Both the position numbers and the translations under genes were made by a program. A DNA stretch of 64,000 bases from the NCBI RefSeq assembly GCF_030718085.1, contig NZ_JAVAJF010000003.1, forward strand, positions 186,001-250,000, in the 5' to 3' direction. A model generated the notes under the pieces. That model did no database searches, was not told where the DNA came from, and saw nothing but the letters and a program-made list of their open reading frames with translations. Position 1 is the stretch's first letter, and every line of letters starts with the position of its first letter. Below, in pieces: positions 47,474 through 60,366 of the stretch. Origin of the DNA: Marinobacter sp. MDS2. GTDB lineage: Bacteria > Pseudomonadota > Gammaproteobacteria > Pseudomonadales > Oleiphilaceae.

Positions 47474-49246
47474 ATGTCTAACATCAAAACCATGTCTTAC
47501 GACGCGATTGTTATCGGTGGTGGTGGAGCTGGTATGCGAGCCGCCCTCCAGCTGACTGAGTCTGGCCTTAACACCGCGTGTATCACGAAAGTATTTCCGA
47601 CCCGCTCGCACACAGTATCCGCTCAGGGCGGTATTACTTGTGCGATCGCAAGTGCCGATCCCAACGATGATTGGCGCTGGCACATGTACGATACCGTCAA
47701 GGGCTCCGACTACATCGGTGACCAGGACGCGATCGAATACATGTGTTCTGTAGGTCCTCAGGCGGTATTTGAGCTTGAGCATATGGGGCTGCCGTTCTCC
47801 CGTACCGAGCAAGGTCGTATTTATCAGCGTCCTTTCGGTGGTCAGTCCAAGGGGCCGGACAACCCGACTCAGGCGGCTCGTACGTGTGCTGCAGCTGACC
47901 GTACTGGTCACGCGCTCCTGCACACTCTTTACCAGGCAAACCTGAAAGGCGGCACCAGCTTCCTTAATGAGTGGTATGCCGTCGATCTGGTCAAAAACTC
48001 CAAGAACGAGGTTGTTGGTGTTGTGGCCATCGAAATTGAAACCGGTGAAGTTGCCTATATCAAATCCAAGGCAACCGTTCTGGCCACTGGTGGTGCTGGT
48101 CGTATTTATGCGTCTACAACCAACGCACTGATCAATACCGGTGACGGTATTGGTATGGCGCTGCGTGCCGGCTTCCCGGTTCAGGATATGGAAATGTGGC
48201 AGTTCCACCCAACTGGCATCTACGGTGCCGGTACGTTGGTAACCGAGGGTTGCCGGGGTGAGGGCGGTTATCTGATCAACTCCGAAGGTGAGCGTTTCAT
48301 GGAGCGTTATGCGCCGAACGCAAAAGACCTGGCGGGTCGTGACGTTGTTGCGCGCTCCATGGTTCTGGAAATTCTGGAAGGACGTGGTTGTGGCCCTGAA
48401 AAGGATCACGTACTGCTAAAGCTGGATCACCTGGGTGAAGAAACTCTGAATCTGCGTTTGCCGGGTATTTGTGAGCTGTCACGTACGTTTGCTCACGTGG
48501 ATCCGGTAAAAGAGCCGGTTCCGGTTGTTCCGACCTGTCACTACATGATGGGTGGTGTACCGACTAACGTTGGTGGTCAGGCCTTGACCCAAGACGAAAA
48601 TGGCAACGATAAGCCGATCCCGGGTCTGTTTGCTTGCGGTGAAGCGGCTTGTGTATCCGTGCACGGTGCCAACCGTCTGGGCGGTAACTCGTTGCTGGAT
48701 CTGGTTGTCTTTGGTCGTGCGGCTGGTCTGCACATTGAAGAGCAGATTCGTGGCGGCTTTGAAGTGGATAGTGCCAGCGATGAAGACATCAAGCGTGCCA
48801 TGGCGCGTCTGGATCGCCTGAACAATGCATCCGAAGGTGAGGATGTAGCGGCGGTTCGTAAGGATCTTCAGAACTGCATGCAGCTGTACTTCGGTGTATT
48901 CCGTGACGGCAAGAGCATGGAAGAGGGTCTCAAGAAGCTGGAAGCGATTGGCGAGCGTGTTCGCAAGACCAAGCTGGCTGATACCAGTCAGGCCTTTAAT
49001 ACAGCTCGTATCGAAGCGCTTGAGCTCGATAACCTGTATGAGGTTGCATTGGCGACCGCTATTTCGGCAAATGAGCGTAAAGAAAGTCGTGGTGCTCACG
49101 CCCGTAACGATTTCACCGAGCGTGACGACGAGAACTGGCTGAAGCATTCCATGTACTTCCCGCTCGAGAAGCGTGTGGGCAAGCGTGACGTGAACTTTGC
49201 GCCGAAGACTGTTCCGACCTTCGAGCCGAAAGTCCGGACCTACTAA
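47474..49246 (+). CDS. sdhA: Succinate dehydrogenase flavoprotein subunit SdhA
   Basis: SdhA (590 aa) oxidises succinate to fumarate. The FAD fold begins with [17 protein letters not shown], and the covalent FAD histidine is H46 in [10 protein letters not shown]. The active-site region [21 protein letters not shown] and the arginine in [17 protein letters not shown] are intact. It starts three bases after sdhD. Confidence 0.98.
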   Translation: MSNIKTMSYDAIVIGGGGAGMRAALQLTESGLNTACITKVFPTRSHTVSAQGGITCAIASADPNDDWRWHMYDTVKGSDYIGDQDAIEYMCSVGPQAVFELEHMGLPFSRTEQGRIYQRPFGGQSKGPDNPTQAARTCAAADRTGHALLHTLYQANLKGGTSFLNEWYAVDLVKNSKNEVVGVVAIEIETGEVAYIKSKATVLATGGAGRIYASTTNALINTGDGIGMALRAGFPVQDMEMWQFHPTGIYGAGTLVTEGCRGEGGYLINSEGERFMERYAPNAKDLAGRDVVARSMVLEILEGRGCGPEKDHVLLKLDHLGEETLNLRLPGICELSRTFAHVDPVKEPVPVVPTCHYMMGGVPTNVGGQALTQDENGNDKPIPGLFACGEAACVSVHGANRLGGNSLLDLVVFGRAAGLHIEEQIRGGFEVDSASDEDIKRAMARLDRLNNASEGEDVAAVRKDLQNCMQLYFGVFRDGKSMEEGLKKLEAIGERVRKTKLADTSQAFNTARIEALELDNLYEVALATAISANERKESRGAHARNDFTERDDENWLKHSMYFPLEKRVGKRDVNFAPKTVPTFEPKVRTY

Positions 49247-49261
49247 GGGGAGATTCTGAAT

Positions 49262-49966
49262 ATGTTGGTAAGTCTGTATCGCTACAATCCAGAAGCTGAT
49301 AACGCCCCTTACATGCAGGATGTTGAGGTTGAGATTCCTGCAGGCAAAGACCTGATGGTTCTGGATGTTCTGAATCTCGTGAAGGAGAAAGATCCTTCCA
49401 TGAGTTACCGTCGTTCCTGCCGCGAAGGCGTGTGCGGTTCTGACGGCATGAACATGAACGGCAAGAACGGGTTGGCTTGCATCACTCCGGTTTCCGACGT
49501 GGTCAAGAACAACAAACTGGTTTTGCGCCCGTTACCGGGTCTGCCGGTCATTCGTGACCTGGTTGTCGACATGGGTCTTTTCTACAAGCAGTACGAAAAG
49601 GTTATGCCGTACCTGGTCAATGACAAGCCAGCTCCAGCTATTGAGCGCCTGCAGTCGCCGGAAGAGCGTGAAAAGCTGGATGGTCTGTACGAGTGTATTC
49701 TCTGTGCATGCTGTTCAACGTCGTGCCCTTCGTTCTGGTGGAATCCGGATAAGTTCATCGGGCCGGCAGGTCTGCTGCAGGCCTACCGTTTTCTTGCAGA
49801 CAGTCGTGACACGGCTCAGGCCGAGCGTTTGGCTGAGCTGGATGACCCGTTCAGCGTATTCCGCTGCAGGGGCATCATGAACTGCGTCAGCGTATGTCCG
49901 AAAGGTCTGAACCCGACCAAGGCGATTGGTCATATTCGGAATTTGTTGCTGCAAAGAGCCACCTGA
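49262..49966 (+). CDS. sdhB: Succinate dehydrogenase iron-sulfur subunit SdhB
   Basis: SdhB (234 aa) carries electrons from FAD to quinone through three clusters. The [2Fe-2S] site is C53, C58, D61 and C73 (an Asp in one ligand position as in E. coli). The [4Fe-4S] motif is CILCACC, and the [3Fe-4S] region is RGIMNCVSVCPKG. Its clusters need Fe-S assembly proteins that are not in this window. Confidence 0.98.
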   Translation: MLVSLYRYNPEADNAPYMQDVEVEIPAGKDLMVLDVLNLVKEKDPSMSYRRSCREGVCGSDGMNMNGKNGLACITPVSDVVKNNKLVLRPLPGLPVIRDLVVDMGLFYKQYEKVMPYLVNDKPAPAIERLQSPEEREKLDGLYECILCACCSTSCPSFWWNPDKFIGPAGLLQAYRFLADSRDTAQAERLAELDDPFSVFRCRGIMNCVSVCPKGLNPTKAIGHIRNLLLQRAT

Positions 49967-50280
49967 CGGGCAAATCCCGAAGAAATAGCTATACTGGTAC
50001 CCCGGTGCCAGTTAGTACTCCTGAAGGCCTCGCATATGCGGGGCCTTCAACCAAAGGCTTATAGTCAAAAGTCTTACCAGGATGCAAACTGACTCCGCTG
50101 CCTGGTTCCCTTCCTATGGTTTCCTCGCAGTGTCGCTGAGTACAACAAATCACAGGGGACGGAAACATCCGTAATGGTTGTGGTATCCGGTTGTCATGCC
50201 GTAATAACCCGTATTGACTGGAAAATACCACTGGCCGACCATACCCGCTCCCCCGCACCAGCCAAGGTGAGCTATTCAAA
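49967..50280 (+). other. sdhB-sucA intergenic region with hairpin
   Basis: The 314-base gap holds one strong inverted repeat, GAAGGCCTCGCA (50023-50034) with TGCGGGGCCTTC (50037-50048), without T-run. A shorter imperfect one lies at 49993-50012. I see no gene and no convincing promoter. A partial terminator or RNA-processing element between sdh and suc is plausible. Confidence 0.5.
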
Positions 50281-53118
50281 ATGCACGAAAGCATCATGGA
50301 GCAGTTATGGCAGACTTCCCACTTGCAGGGTGGAAATCTAGCCTATGTTGAACAGCTTTTTGAAACCTACCTGACAGACCCCAATGCTATTCCTGAAGAG
50401 TGGCGGAGCTACTTCGATAAGCTCCCGAGTGTCGATGGCCAACAAGGTCGTGACGTTATCCACTCGACGATCCGTGAACAGTTTGAACACATCTCGCGTA
50501 ATCAGCGCTTTTTGGCCAGTGGCGGCGTTCCGGCCAGCGCCACATCCGATGCTGACAAAAAGCAGATTCGTGTTCTTCAGCTGATCAACGCGTATCGTTT
50601 CCGCGGACACCAGGAATCCAAGCTTGACCCTCTGGGTGTCTGGCAGCGTGAACCCGTAGAAGATCTTGATCCGGCTTTTCACGAGCTGAATGAATCCGAT
50701 CTGGATCTCGAGTTTCAGACCGGCTCTTTGAGCTTCGGTTCCGAAACGATGAAGCTCAAAGACATTGTCGACGGGCTTCGCCAAACCTATTGTCAAAGTA
50801 TCGGCGCAGAATACATGCACGTGGTGGATACCCGCATCAAGCGGTGGTTCCAGCAGCGCATGGAGCCGGTACGTTCCCGTCCTCAGTACGAGCCTGAAAC
50901 ACGCAAGCATCTTCTGGAGCGCCTGACCGCTGCTGAAGGGCTTGAGAAGTATCTGGGCTCCCGTTACCCGGGTGTTAAGCGTTTCGGTCTTGAGGGCGGT
51001 GAGAGCCTGATTCCTTGCCTCGACGAATTGATTCAGCGTGCCGGATCATACGGCGCCAAAGAGATCGTGCTGGGCATGGCGCACCGTGGTCGTTTGAACG
51101 TGTTGGTTAACACGCTCGGTAAGAACCCGAAAGAATTGTTTGATGAATTCGAGGGTAAGAAACTCGCGGATTCCGGCTCTGGTGACGTTAAGTATCACCA
51201 AGGCTTCTCGTCGAACGTCATGACTCCGGGTGGTGAAGTGCACCTGGCAATGGCGTTTAACCCGTCGCACCTGGAAATTGTTGCTCCGGTTGTTGTGGGT
51301 TCGGTTCGAGCGCGTCAGGATCGTCGTAACGACACAGATGGCAGCAAGGTGTTGCCGATCGTTATGCACGGCGATGCGGCTTTTGCCGGCCAGGGCGTGG
51401 TGATGGAAACCTTCCAGATGTCCCAGACCCGGGGCTTTGGAGTCGGTGGTACCATCCACATCGTGATCAACAACCAGGTTGGCTTTACCACCAGCCGGCA
51501 GGAAGACGCCCGCTCTACAGAATACTGTACTGACGTGGCGAAGATGGTGCAGGCACCTATTCTTCACGTGAATGCAGACGATCCTGAAGCGGTGATGTTC
51601 GCAACTCACTTGGCGGTTGATTACCGCAATGAGTTTAAGCGTGATGTCGTAATCGATCTGGTTTGCTACCGCCGTCGTGGCCACAACGAAGCGGATGAGC
51701 CGGCTGCTACCCAGCCGTTGATGTACGAAAAGATTCGTAAGCTGAAAACCACCCGCAATATCTACGCTGACCGTTTGATGCAGGACGGTATCCTCAATGA
51801 GGATGAAGTCAAGCAGATGGAAACAGAGTACCGGGATGCACTCGATAATGGCGAGCATGTCGTCAAGTCGTTGGTACAAGAGCCCAACAAAGATTTGTAC
51901 GTGGATTGGACGCCTTACCTCGGCCATGAGTGGACAGCCAAGTGTAAAACCAGCGTAGCGGCTAAAACGATCAAGAAGCTGGGTACGAAGTTGACGCAGG
52001 TTCCGGAAGGATTCAGTGTGCAGCGTCAGGTATCCAAGATCGTCAACGATCGCGAGAAAATGACCGCTGGCGCTCTTCCGCTGAACTGGGGTTACGGTGA
52101 GATGATGTCGTACGCGACACTCCTCAACGAAGGCCACCAGATTCGCTTGACCGGTCAGGACGTGGGTCGTGGTACCTTCTCCCACCGTCACGCGGTGTTG
52201 CACAACCAGAAAGACGGATCCTCCCACATCTCGCTTCAGGCGTTGTCGGACGACCAGCCGAATTTCGATATTTATGACTCGCTGCTGTCTGAAGAAGCGG
52301 TTATGGCGTTCGAATACGGCTATGCAACCACTCAGCCGGACGCGTTGATCATTTGGGAAGCGCAGTTTGGTGACTTCGCCAACGGTGCTCAGGTGGTTAT
52401 CGACCAGTTCCTGACCAGTGGCGAACACAAGTGGGGCCGGTTGTGCGGTCTGACACTTCTGTTGCCGCACGGTTATGAAGGGCAGGGGCCTGAGCATAGC
52501 TCTGCTCGCTTGGAGCGTTTCCTTCAGCTTTCCGCTCAGCACAACATTCAGGTATGTGTACCAACAACTCCGTCGCAGGTGTTCCATATGCTGCGTCGCC
52601 AGGTTAAGCGGCCGCTGCGCAAGCCTTTGATCGCCATTACGCCGAAGAGTTTGTTGCGTCACAAAGAAGCGACTTCAAACCTGGACGATTTGACCTCTGG
52701 CACATTCCAGACCGTGTTGCCTGAAAAGGATCTGCCGGATCCGAAGAAGGTAACTCGTCTCATCATGTGCAGCGGCAAGGTGTTTTACGATCTGCTGGAT
52801 AAAAAGAAGGCAGATGAGCGTGATGACGTGGCTTTGGTTCGTATTGAGCAGCTTTACCCGTTCCCGGCGGATGATCTGGATGAAATTCTGGGTCAGTATC
52901 CGAAGCTGAAATCTGTGGTGTGGTGTCAGGAAGAGCCCATGAACCAGGGTGCCTGGTACCCAAGTCAGCACCATATGCGCAATGCGCTGCAGCGCCTGAA
53001 CCCAAAACTCCACCTTCAGTATGCCGGTCGTGAGCCTTCTGCTGCTCCTGCGTGTGGTCACATGTCTGTCCACATCGAAGAACAGAAGAAGTTGGTTAAC
53101 GACGCGTTCGAAATCTGA
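50281..53118 (+). CDS. sucA: 2-oxoglutarate dehydrogenase E1 component SucA
   Basis: SucA (945 aa) is the thiamine-diphosphate-dependent decarboxylase of the complex. Conserved parts include the N-terminal E2-binding stretch (LETYLTDPNAIPEEWRSYF-like), VLGMAHRGRLNVLVN, HGDAAFAGQGVV, the RRGHNEADEPAATQPLMY block and GYEGQGPEHSSARLERFLQL. The ATG at 50281 gives MHESIMEQLW, similar to the Pseudomonas start. sucB follows after 25 bases. Confidence 0.97.
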   Translation: MHESIMEQLWQTSHLQGGNLAYVEQLFETYLTDPNAIPEEWRSYFDKLPSVDGQQGRDVIHSTIREQFEHISRNQRFLASGGVPASATSDADKKQIRVLQLINAYRFRGHQESKLDPLGVWQREPVEDLDPAFHELNESDLDLEFQTGSLSFGSETMKLKDIVDGLRQTYCQSIGAEYMHVVDTRIKRWFQQRMEPVRSRPQYEPETRKHLLERLTAAEGLEKYLGSRYPGVKRFGLEGGESLIPCLDELIQRAGSYGAKEIVLGMAHRGRLNVLVNTLGKNPKELFDEFEGKKLADSGSGDVKYHQGFSSNVMTPGGEVHLAMAFNPSHLEIVAPVVVGSVRARQDRRNDTDGSKVLPIVMHGDAAFAGQGVVMETFQMSQTRGFGVGGTIHIVINNQVGFTTSRQEDARSTEYCTDVAKMVQAPILHVNADDPEAVMFATHLAVDYRNEFKRDVVIDLVCYRRRGHNEADEPAATQPLMYEKIRKLKTTRNIYADRLMQDGILNEDEVKQMETEYRDALDNGEHVVKSLVQEPNKDLYVDWTPYLGHEWTAKCKTSVAAKTIKKLGTKLTQVPEGFSVQRQVSKIVNDREKMTAGALPLNWGYGEMMSYATLLNEGHQIRLTGQDVGRGTFSHRHAVLHNQKDGSSHISLQALSDDQPNFDIYDSLLSEEAVMAFEYGYATTQPDALIIWEAQFGDFANGAQVVIDQFLTSGEHKWGRLCGLTLLLPHGYEGQGPEHSSARLERFLQLSAQHNIQVCVPTTPSQVFHMLRRQVKRPLRKPLIAITPKSLLRHKEATSNLDDLTSGTFQTVLPEKDLPDPKKVTRLIMCSGKVFYDLLDKKKADERDDVALVRIEQLYPFPADDLDEILGQYPKLKSVVWCQEEPMNQGAWYPSQHHMRNALQRLNPKLHLQYAGREPSAAPACGHMSVHIEEQKKLVNDAFEI

Positions 53119-53143
53119 CGAGCTACCGAGCTAAGGAATTGTA

Positions 53144-54367
53144 ATGACAACAGAGATTAAAGCCCCAGTTTTCCCTGAGTCGGTCGCCGAAGGCACCGTC
53201 GCGACTTGGCACAAGCAGCCAGGCGAAGCCTGTTCACGTGACGAGCTGATTGTTGATATCGAAACCGACAAAGTCGTGCTCGAAGTGGTTGCTCCGGCTG
53301 ACGGTGTGATTGAAGAAATCGTAAAAGCCGAAGGCGATACCTGCGAAAGCGGCGAAGTGATCGGTAAGTTTAAAGAAGGTGCCGCTGGTGAATCCAAACC
53401 GGCAGAAAGCAAGGCCGATAGCAGCAAGGACGAAGAAGCGTCCGAGAAGAGCGAAGAGGCTCCTGCATCCGGTGACGCGATTTTGAGCCCGGCAGCGCGT
53501 AAGCTGGCCGACGAGAACAACGTTGATCCGGCCGCTGTTAAGGGTACCGGCAAAGACGGTCGTGTTACCAAAGAAGACGTACAGAGCCACATCGATAGCA
53601 AAAAGTCGTCAGGTTCTTCTGCGTCTAAGCCTGCCGCTGCACCGGAAGTAAACGTTGCACCGGGTGAGCGCCCGGAGAAGCGTGTTCCGATGACCCGTTT
53701 GCGTGCAAGCATCGCCAAGCGTTTGGTTGAAGCTCAGCAGACTGCTGCTATGTTGACCACGTTCAACGAAGTGAACATGGCACCGATCATGGAACTGCGT
53801 AAGCAGTATCAGGACAGCTTTGTTAAGCGCCACGACATCAAACTGGGTTTCATGTCGTTCTTCGCCAAAGCGGCAACCGAAGCGTTGAAGCGTTTCCCGG
53901 CGGTTAACGCCTCGATCGATGGCAACGACATGGTTTACCACGGCTACCAGGATATCGGCGTTGCCGTATCGACCGAGCGTGGTCTGGTTGTACCTGTGCT
54001 TCGCGATGTTGACGCAATGGGTCTGGCGGATATCGAGAAGAAGATCGTTGAATACGGTACCAAGGCCAAAGGTGGCAAGCTGGGTATTGAAGATATGACC
54101 GGCGGTACCTTCACCATCACCAACGGTGGTATTTTTGGTTCGTTGATTTCTACGCCAATCCTGAACCCGCCTCAAACGGCTATTCTTGGTATGCACAAGA
54201 TCCAGGAGCGCCCGATGGCGGTGAACGGCAAGGTTGAGATCTTGCCGATGATGTACCTGGCGCTGTCATACGATCACCGTATGATTGACGGCAAAGACGC
54301 TGTTCAGTTCCTGGTAGCCATCAAGGAAATGCTTGAAGACCCGGCGCGCATCCTGCTGGACGTGTAA
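53144..54367 (+). CDS. sucB: Dihydrolipoamide succinyltransferase E2 component SucB
   Basis: SucB (407 aa) is the core of the 2-oxoglutarate dehydrogenase complex. The order is: one lipoyl domain (lipoyl-lysine K43 in [10 protein letters not shown]), a Lys/Glu/Ala/Ser linker, the subunit-binding domain ([20 protein letters not shown], about 115-150), another linker, and the catalytic domain. That domain ends with the active H378 and D382 in SYDHRMIDG. The length and single lipoyl domain are typical. Confidence 0.97.
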   Translation: MTTEIKAPVFPESVAEGTVATWHKQPGEACSRDELIVDIETDKVVLEVVAPADGVIEEIVKAEGDTCESGEVIGKFKEGAAGESKPAESKADSSKDEEASEKSEEAPASGDAILSPAARKLADENNVDPAAVKGTGKDGRVTKEDVQSHIDSKKSSGSSASKPAAAPEVNVAPGERPEKRVPMTRLRASIAKRLVEAQQTAAMLTTFNEVNMAPIMELRKQYQDSFVKRHDIKLGFMSFFAKAATEALKRFPAVNASIDGNDMVYHGYQDIGVAVSTERGLVVPVLRDVDAMGLADIEKKIVEYGTKAKGGKLGIEDMTGGTFTITNGGIFGSLISTPILNPPQTAILGMHKIQERPMAVNGKVEILPMMYLALSYDHRMIDGKDAVQFLVAIKEMLEDPARILLDV

Positions 54368-54372
54368 GCTGA

Positions 54373-55845
<1,473 letters not shown>

Positions 55846-55859
55846 CGCAGACCAGAAGC

Positions 55860-55985
55860 AAGGGGCGCCCGAAAGAGCGCCCCTTCGCTATAACAACAAC
55901 CGATTTCTGGTTGCGGACATGATGAGCTGAGGTGATCCCCTGCTCATCAAACCGAATTCGCATTTAAGACTTCCCATGAGGGAAG
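55860..55985 (+). other. Three inverted repeats between lpd and sucC
   Basis: AAGGGGCGC/GCGCCCCTT (55860-55885) lies just after lpd without a T-run. GATGAGC/GCTCATC (55921-55948) and CTTCCC/GGGAAG (55970-55985) follow in front of sucC. They may separate or stabilise parts of the suc transcript. Confidence 0.45.
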
Positions 55986-56040
55986 CAGCGGGTTCTTCTC
56001 CGTACGTGGTTATCCTCCATCAAATAGCGGGACATTAACT

Positions 56041-57206
<1,166 letters not shown>

Positions 57207-57207
<1 letters not shown>

Positions 57208-58079
57208 TGAGCATCCTGATTAATAAAGACACCAAGGTAATCTGCCAGGGCTTTACCGGCGCACAGGGTACTTTCCACTCTGAGCAGGCTATCGAATACG
57301 GCACCAAAATGGTTGGTGGCGTTAGCCCGGGTAAGGGCGGTACTACTCACTTGGGTCTGCCGGTATTCAACACCGTGCGTGAAGCCGTAGAACAGACTGG
57401 TGCTCAGGCTACCGTTATCTACGTGCCAGCACCGTTCTGTAAAGATGCCATCATCGAAGCGGCAGACGCCGGCCTCGAACTGATCGTGTGCATCACCGAA
57501 GGTATCCCGACCATCGATATGCTGTACGCCAAAGAATACGTTGATCGTAAAGGCGTGCGCATGATCGGGCCTAACTGCCCAGGTGTTATCACTCCGGGCG
57601 AAAGCAAGATCGGCATCATGCCGGGCCACATTCACAAGCCAGGTAAGGTCGGTATCGTATCCCGCTCCGGCACCCTGACTTACGAAGCGGTCAAGCAGAC
57701 CACTGACTTCGGTTACGGTCAGTCTACTTGCGTAGGTATTGGTGGTGACCCGATCCCGGGCTCCAACTTCATCGATATCCTGAAGCTGCTGCAGGACGAT
57801 CCGCAGACAGAAGCCATTGTGATGATTGGTGAAATTGGTGGTACTGCTGAAGAAGAAGCGGCAGCCTTCATCAAAGATAACGTCACTAAGCCTGTTGTTT
57901 CCTACATTGCCGGCGTCACTGCGCCTCCAGGCAAGCGTATGGGCCACGCAGGTGCCATCATTTCAGGTGGTAAGGGCACCGCGGACGAGAAATTCGCAGC
58001 CCTGAACGACGCCGGTGTTAAAACCGTGCGCAGCCTGGCTGAAATCGGCAAGGCTTTGCAGGAAGTGACTGGCTGGTAA
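57207..58079 (+). CDS. sucD: Succinyl-CoA synthetase alpha subunit SucD
   Basis: SucD (290 aa) binds CoA and carries the phosphohistidine H247 ([14 protein letters not shown]). The N-terminal [19 protein letters not shown] and [18 protein letters not shown] parts are typical. Its start overlaps the sucC stop by one base. A strong terminator follows, closing the TCA cluster. Confidence 0.98.
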
Positions 58080-58100
58080 GCCTTTTCACAACCTGAGACA

Positions 58101-58136
58101 AACCCCCGGATTCGAAAGAATGCCGGGGGTTTGTCG
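58101..58136 (+). terminator. Terminator after sucD
   Basis: AACCCCCGG (58101-58109) pairs with CCGGGGGTT (58123-58131) around a 13-base loop, followed by TGTCGTTT. It ends the sdh-suc cluster. Confidence 0.8.
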
Positions 58137-58166
58137 TTTGAAGGCGAATGTTTTAATCCTGTTTGT

Positions 58167-58195
58167 TTAACGCAAGGGGGTGTTAAGACTATAAT
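58167..58195 (+). promoter_or_regulatory. Predicted promoter for trpS
   Basis: TTAACG (-35, 58167-58172) and a perfect TATAAT (-10, 58190-58195) are 17 bases apart. The predicted leader is about 73 bases. Confidence 0.6.
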
Positions 58196-58274
58196 GCCCG
58201 GTCAGCCTGATTCTGAAACCCGCGGTTTCACGTTCATTCAGGCGCTTTATAAATAGAAAGAAGGAGTTTGTGCT

Positions 58275-59489
58275 TTGAGTTCCGTCGATTCCCAGCAAAG
58301 AATTTTGTCCGGCATGCGTCCGACCGGCAAGCTTCACCTCGGCCACTACCACGGTGTGCTGAAAAACTGGGTTAAACTCCAGCACGAATTCGAGTGCTTC
58401 TTCTTCGTTGCCGATTGGCACGCGTTAACCACGCAATACGACGATCCGTCCGGCATTGAGCAAAGTGTCTGGGACATGGTTGTGGATTGGTTGGCCGCCG
58501 GAGTAAACCCGGGCTCGTCCACAATGTTTATCCAGTCCCAGGTTCCGGAACACGCCGAGCTGCATTTGCTGCTTTCCATGATTACCCCGCTGGGCTGGCT
58601 TGAGCGAATCCCGACCTACAAAGATCAGCAGGAAAAGTTGCGCGAGAAGGATCTCGCCACATACGGTTTCCTGGGGTATCCGTTGCTGCAAACCGCGGAT
58701 ATTTTAATGTACCGCGCCGGCAAGGTGCCGGTTGGAGCCGATCAGGTTTCCCACGTGGAAATTACCCGTGAGATTGCCCGCCGCTTTAACCACATCTATG
58801 GCCGAGAGCCCGGGTTTGAAGAGCTTGCCGAGGCAGCCATTGTCAAAATGGGTAAGAAAAACGCCAAGCTGTACCGCTCGCTGAAAAAACGTTATCAGGA
58901 AGAAGGCAGTACCGAGGCGTTGGAAATCGCGCGTGCCTTGCTGAAAGAGCAGCAGAACATTTCGTTGGGTGACCGTGAGCGCTTGTATGGCTACATCGAA
59001 GGCGGCGGCAAGGTGATCCTGCCGGAACCCCAGCCATTGTTGACCCCGGAATCCAAAATGCCCGGGCTCGACGGGCAAAAAATGTCCAAGTCGTACAACA
59101 ACTACATTGGCCTGCGCGAAGCGCCGGATAGCGTTGCCCAGAAAATCCGCACGATGCAGACCGACCCACAGCGTGTGCGCAGAACCGATCCGGGTGAGCC
59201 CGAGAAATGCCCGGTTTGGGGCATGCACAAGGTCTACTCCGACGAAGCAACCTGTGCTTGGGTACAGGAAGGTTGCCGCAGTGCCGGCATCGGGTGTCTG
59301 GAATGTAAAGCGCCCTTAATCGACGCCATCGTGGAAGAGCAGAAGCCACTGCACGAAAGGGCTAAAGAATACGAAGACGATCCGGATTTGGTGTACTCAA
59401 TTCTCCAGGAAGGACGGGAGCGCGCGCGGGATGCCGCTAGAGACACCCTCGAAGAAGTTCGGGAAGCCATGGGGCTCAGTTACCGCTGA
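58275..59489 (+). CDS. trpS: Tryptophanyl-tRNA synthetase TrpS, long form
   Basis: TrpS (404 aa) is a class I synthetase. The HIGH-like motif is in TGKLHLGHYHG and the KMSKS motif is at 269-273. Compared with the 334-residue E. coli enzyme, an extra segment of about 65-70 residues lies between HIYG (173-176) and LPEPQ (about 249). It is rich in charged residues (KLYRSLKKRYQEEGSTEALE). This longer form is known in Pseudomonas relatives. The start is a TTG at 58275 with GGAG at 58263-58266; the next ATG would cut into the ILSGMRPTG motif. scpA follows after 12 bases. Confidence 0.95.
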   Translation: MSSVDSQQRILSGMRPTGKLHLGHYHGVLKNWVKLQHEFECFFFVADWHALTTQYDDPSGIEQSVWDMVVDWLAAGVNPGSSTMFIQSQVPEHAELHLLLSMITPLGWLERIPTYKDQQEKLREKDLATYGFLGYPLLQTADILMYRAGKVPVGADQVSHVEITREIARRFNHIYGREPGFEELAEAAIVKMGKKNAKLYRSLKKRYQEEGSTEALEIARALLKEQQNISLGDRERLYGYIEGGGKVILPEPQPLLTPESKMPGLDGQKMSKSYNNYIGLREAPDSVAQKIRTMQTDPQRVRRTDPGEPEKCPVWGMHKVYSDEATCAWVQEGCRSAGIGCLECKAPLIDAIVEEQKPLHERAKEYEDDPDLVYSILQEGRERARDAARDTLEEVREAMGLSYR

Positions 59490-59501
59490 GTCGGGCCATT
59501 C

Positions 59502-60350
59502 ATGGAAACGGGCGACGGTGGTATGACCGACGAGATTAAGGAGCCAATCGACGCTTCGTCGAACGAGATGGAGCAGGTGCCCCTCGCTCTGGTGTCGGGC
59601 AAGCCGCTGGTCGATGTTCCAAAGGATCTCTACATACCGCCTGATGCCCTGGCAGTCTTTCTCGAGGCCTTTGAAGGGCCTCTCGATTTGTTGCTGTATC
59701 TGATTCGGCGCCAGAACATGAACATTCTGGACATCGATGTCAGTGAAATAACCCGTCAGTACATGGAGTACATCGGAGCGGTGGAATCGATGCGCTTCGA
59801 GCTGGCGGCCGAATACCTGGTTATGGCGGCCACGCTCGCCGAGATCAAATCCCGCATGCTTTTGCCGCGCCAGGAAAGTGACGATGACGACGAACTGGAC
59901 CCTCGAGCCGAACTGATTCGACGCCTGCAGCAATACGAGCGATTCAAAAAGGCCGCTGAAGACATTGATCAGATGCCGCGCGTGGAGCGTGACACGTTTA
60001 TAGGTTCGGGCGCTTTGCCTAAACTGCCTTCGAGTCAGCCGCATCCGGATGTGGATATGCGAGAGTTGATTCTCGCGCTCCAGGGGGTGCTGAAACGCGC
60101 AGATTTGTTTACCAGTCACCATGTTGAGAAAGAACGCCTGTCTACGCGAGAGCGCATGTCGCATATCTTGTCTCTGTTGCAGGGAGATCGTTTCGTTACT
60201 TTCGAAAGCCTGTTTTCGGTCGAAGAAGGTCGGCTTGGCGTGGTGGTGAGTTTTCTGGCCACGCTTGAATTGGTGAAAGAGCAGTTGATCGAGCTGGTCC
60301 AGGCCGAGGTGCTTGGCCCTATTCATGTCAGGGCTCGGGCTGTTAGCTGA
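59502..60350 (+). CDS. scpA: Segregation and condensation protein A ScpA
   Basis: ScpA (282 aa) is the kleisin that bridges SMC heads. The family core starts at about residue 50 with VFLEAFEGPLDLLLYLIRRQ and continues with NILDIDVSEITRQYMEYI and LAAEYLVMAATLAEIKSRML. The C-terminal winged helix ends near IELVQAEVLGPIHV. The start is not certain: ATG 59502 or 59523, neither with a strong ribosome-binding site. scpB follows after 16 bases, and smc begins 3 kb downstream. Confidence 0.95.
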   Translation: METGDGGMTDEIKEPIDASSNEMEQVPLALVSGKPLVDVPKDLYIPPDALAVFLEAFEGPLDLLLYLIRRQNMNILDIDVSEITRQYMEYIGAVESMRFELAAEYLVMAATLAEIKSRMLLPRQESDDDDELDPRAELIRRLQQYERFKKAAEDIDQMPRVERDTFIGSGALPKLPSSQPHPDVDMRELILALQGVLKRADLFTSHHVEKERLSTRERMSHILSLLQGDRFVTFESLFSVEEGRLGVVVSFLATLELVKEQLIELVQAEVLGPIHVRARAVS

Positions 60351-60366
60351 AGGATAATCGACGACC

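Noticed and set aside
51046-52662. 538-codon open frame on the minus strand opposite sucA
   Set aside because: It lies entirely inside sucA in the antisense direction, has no family motifs and reflects the codon use of the real gene.
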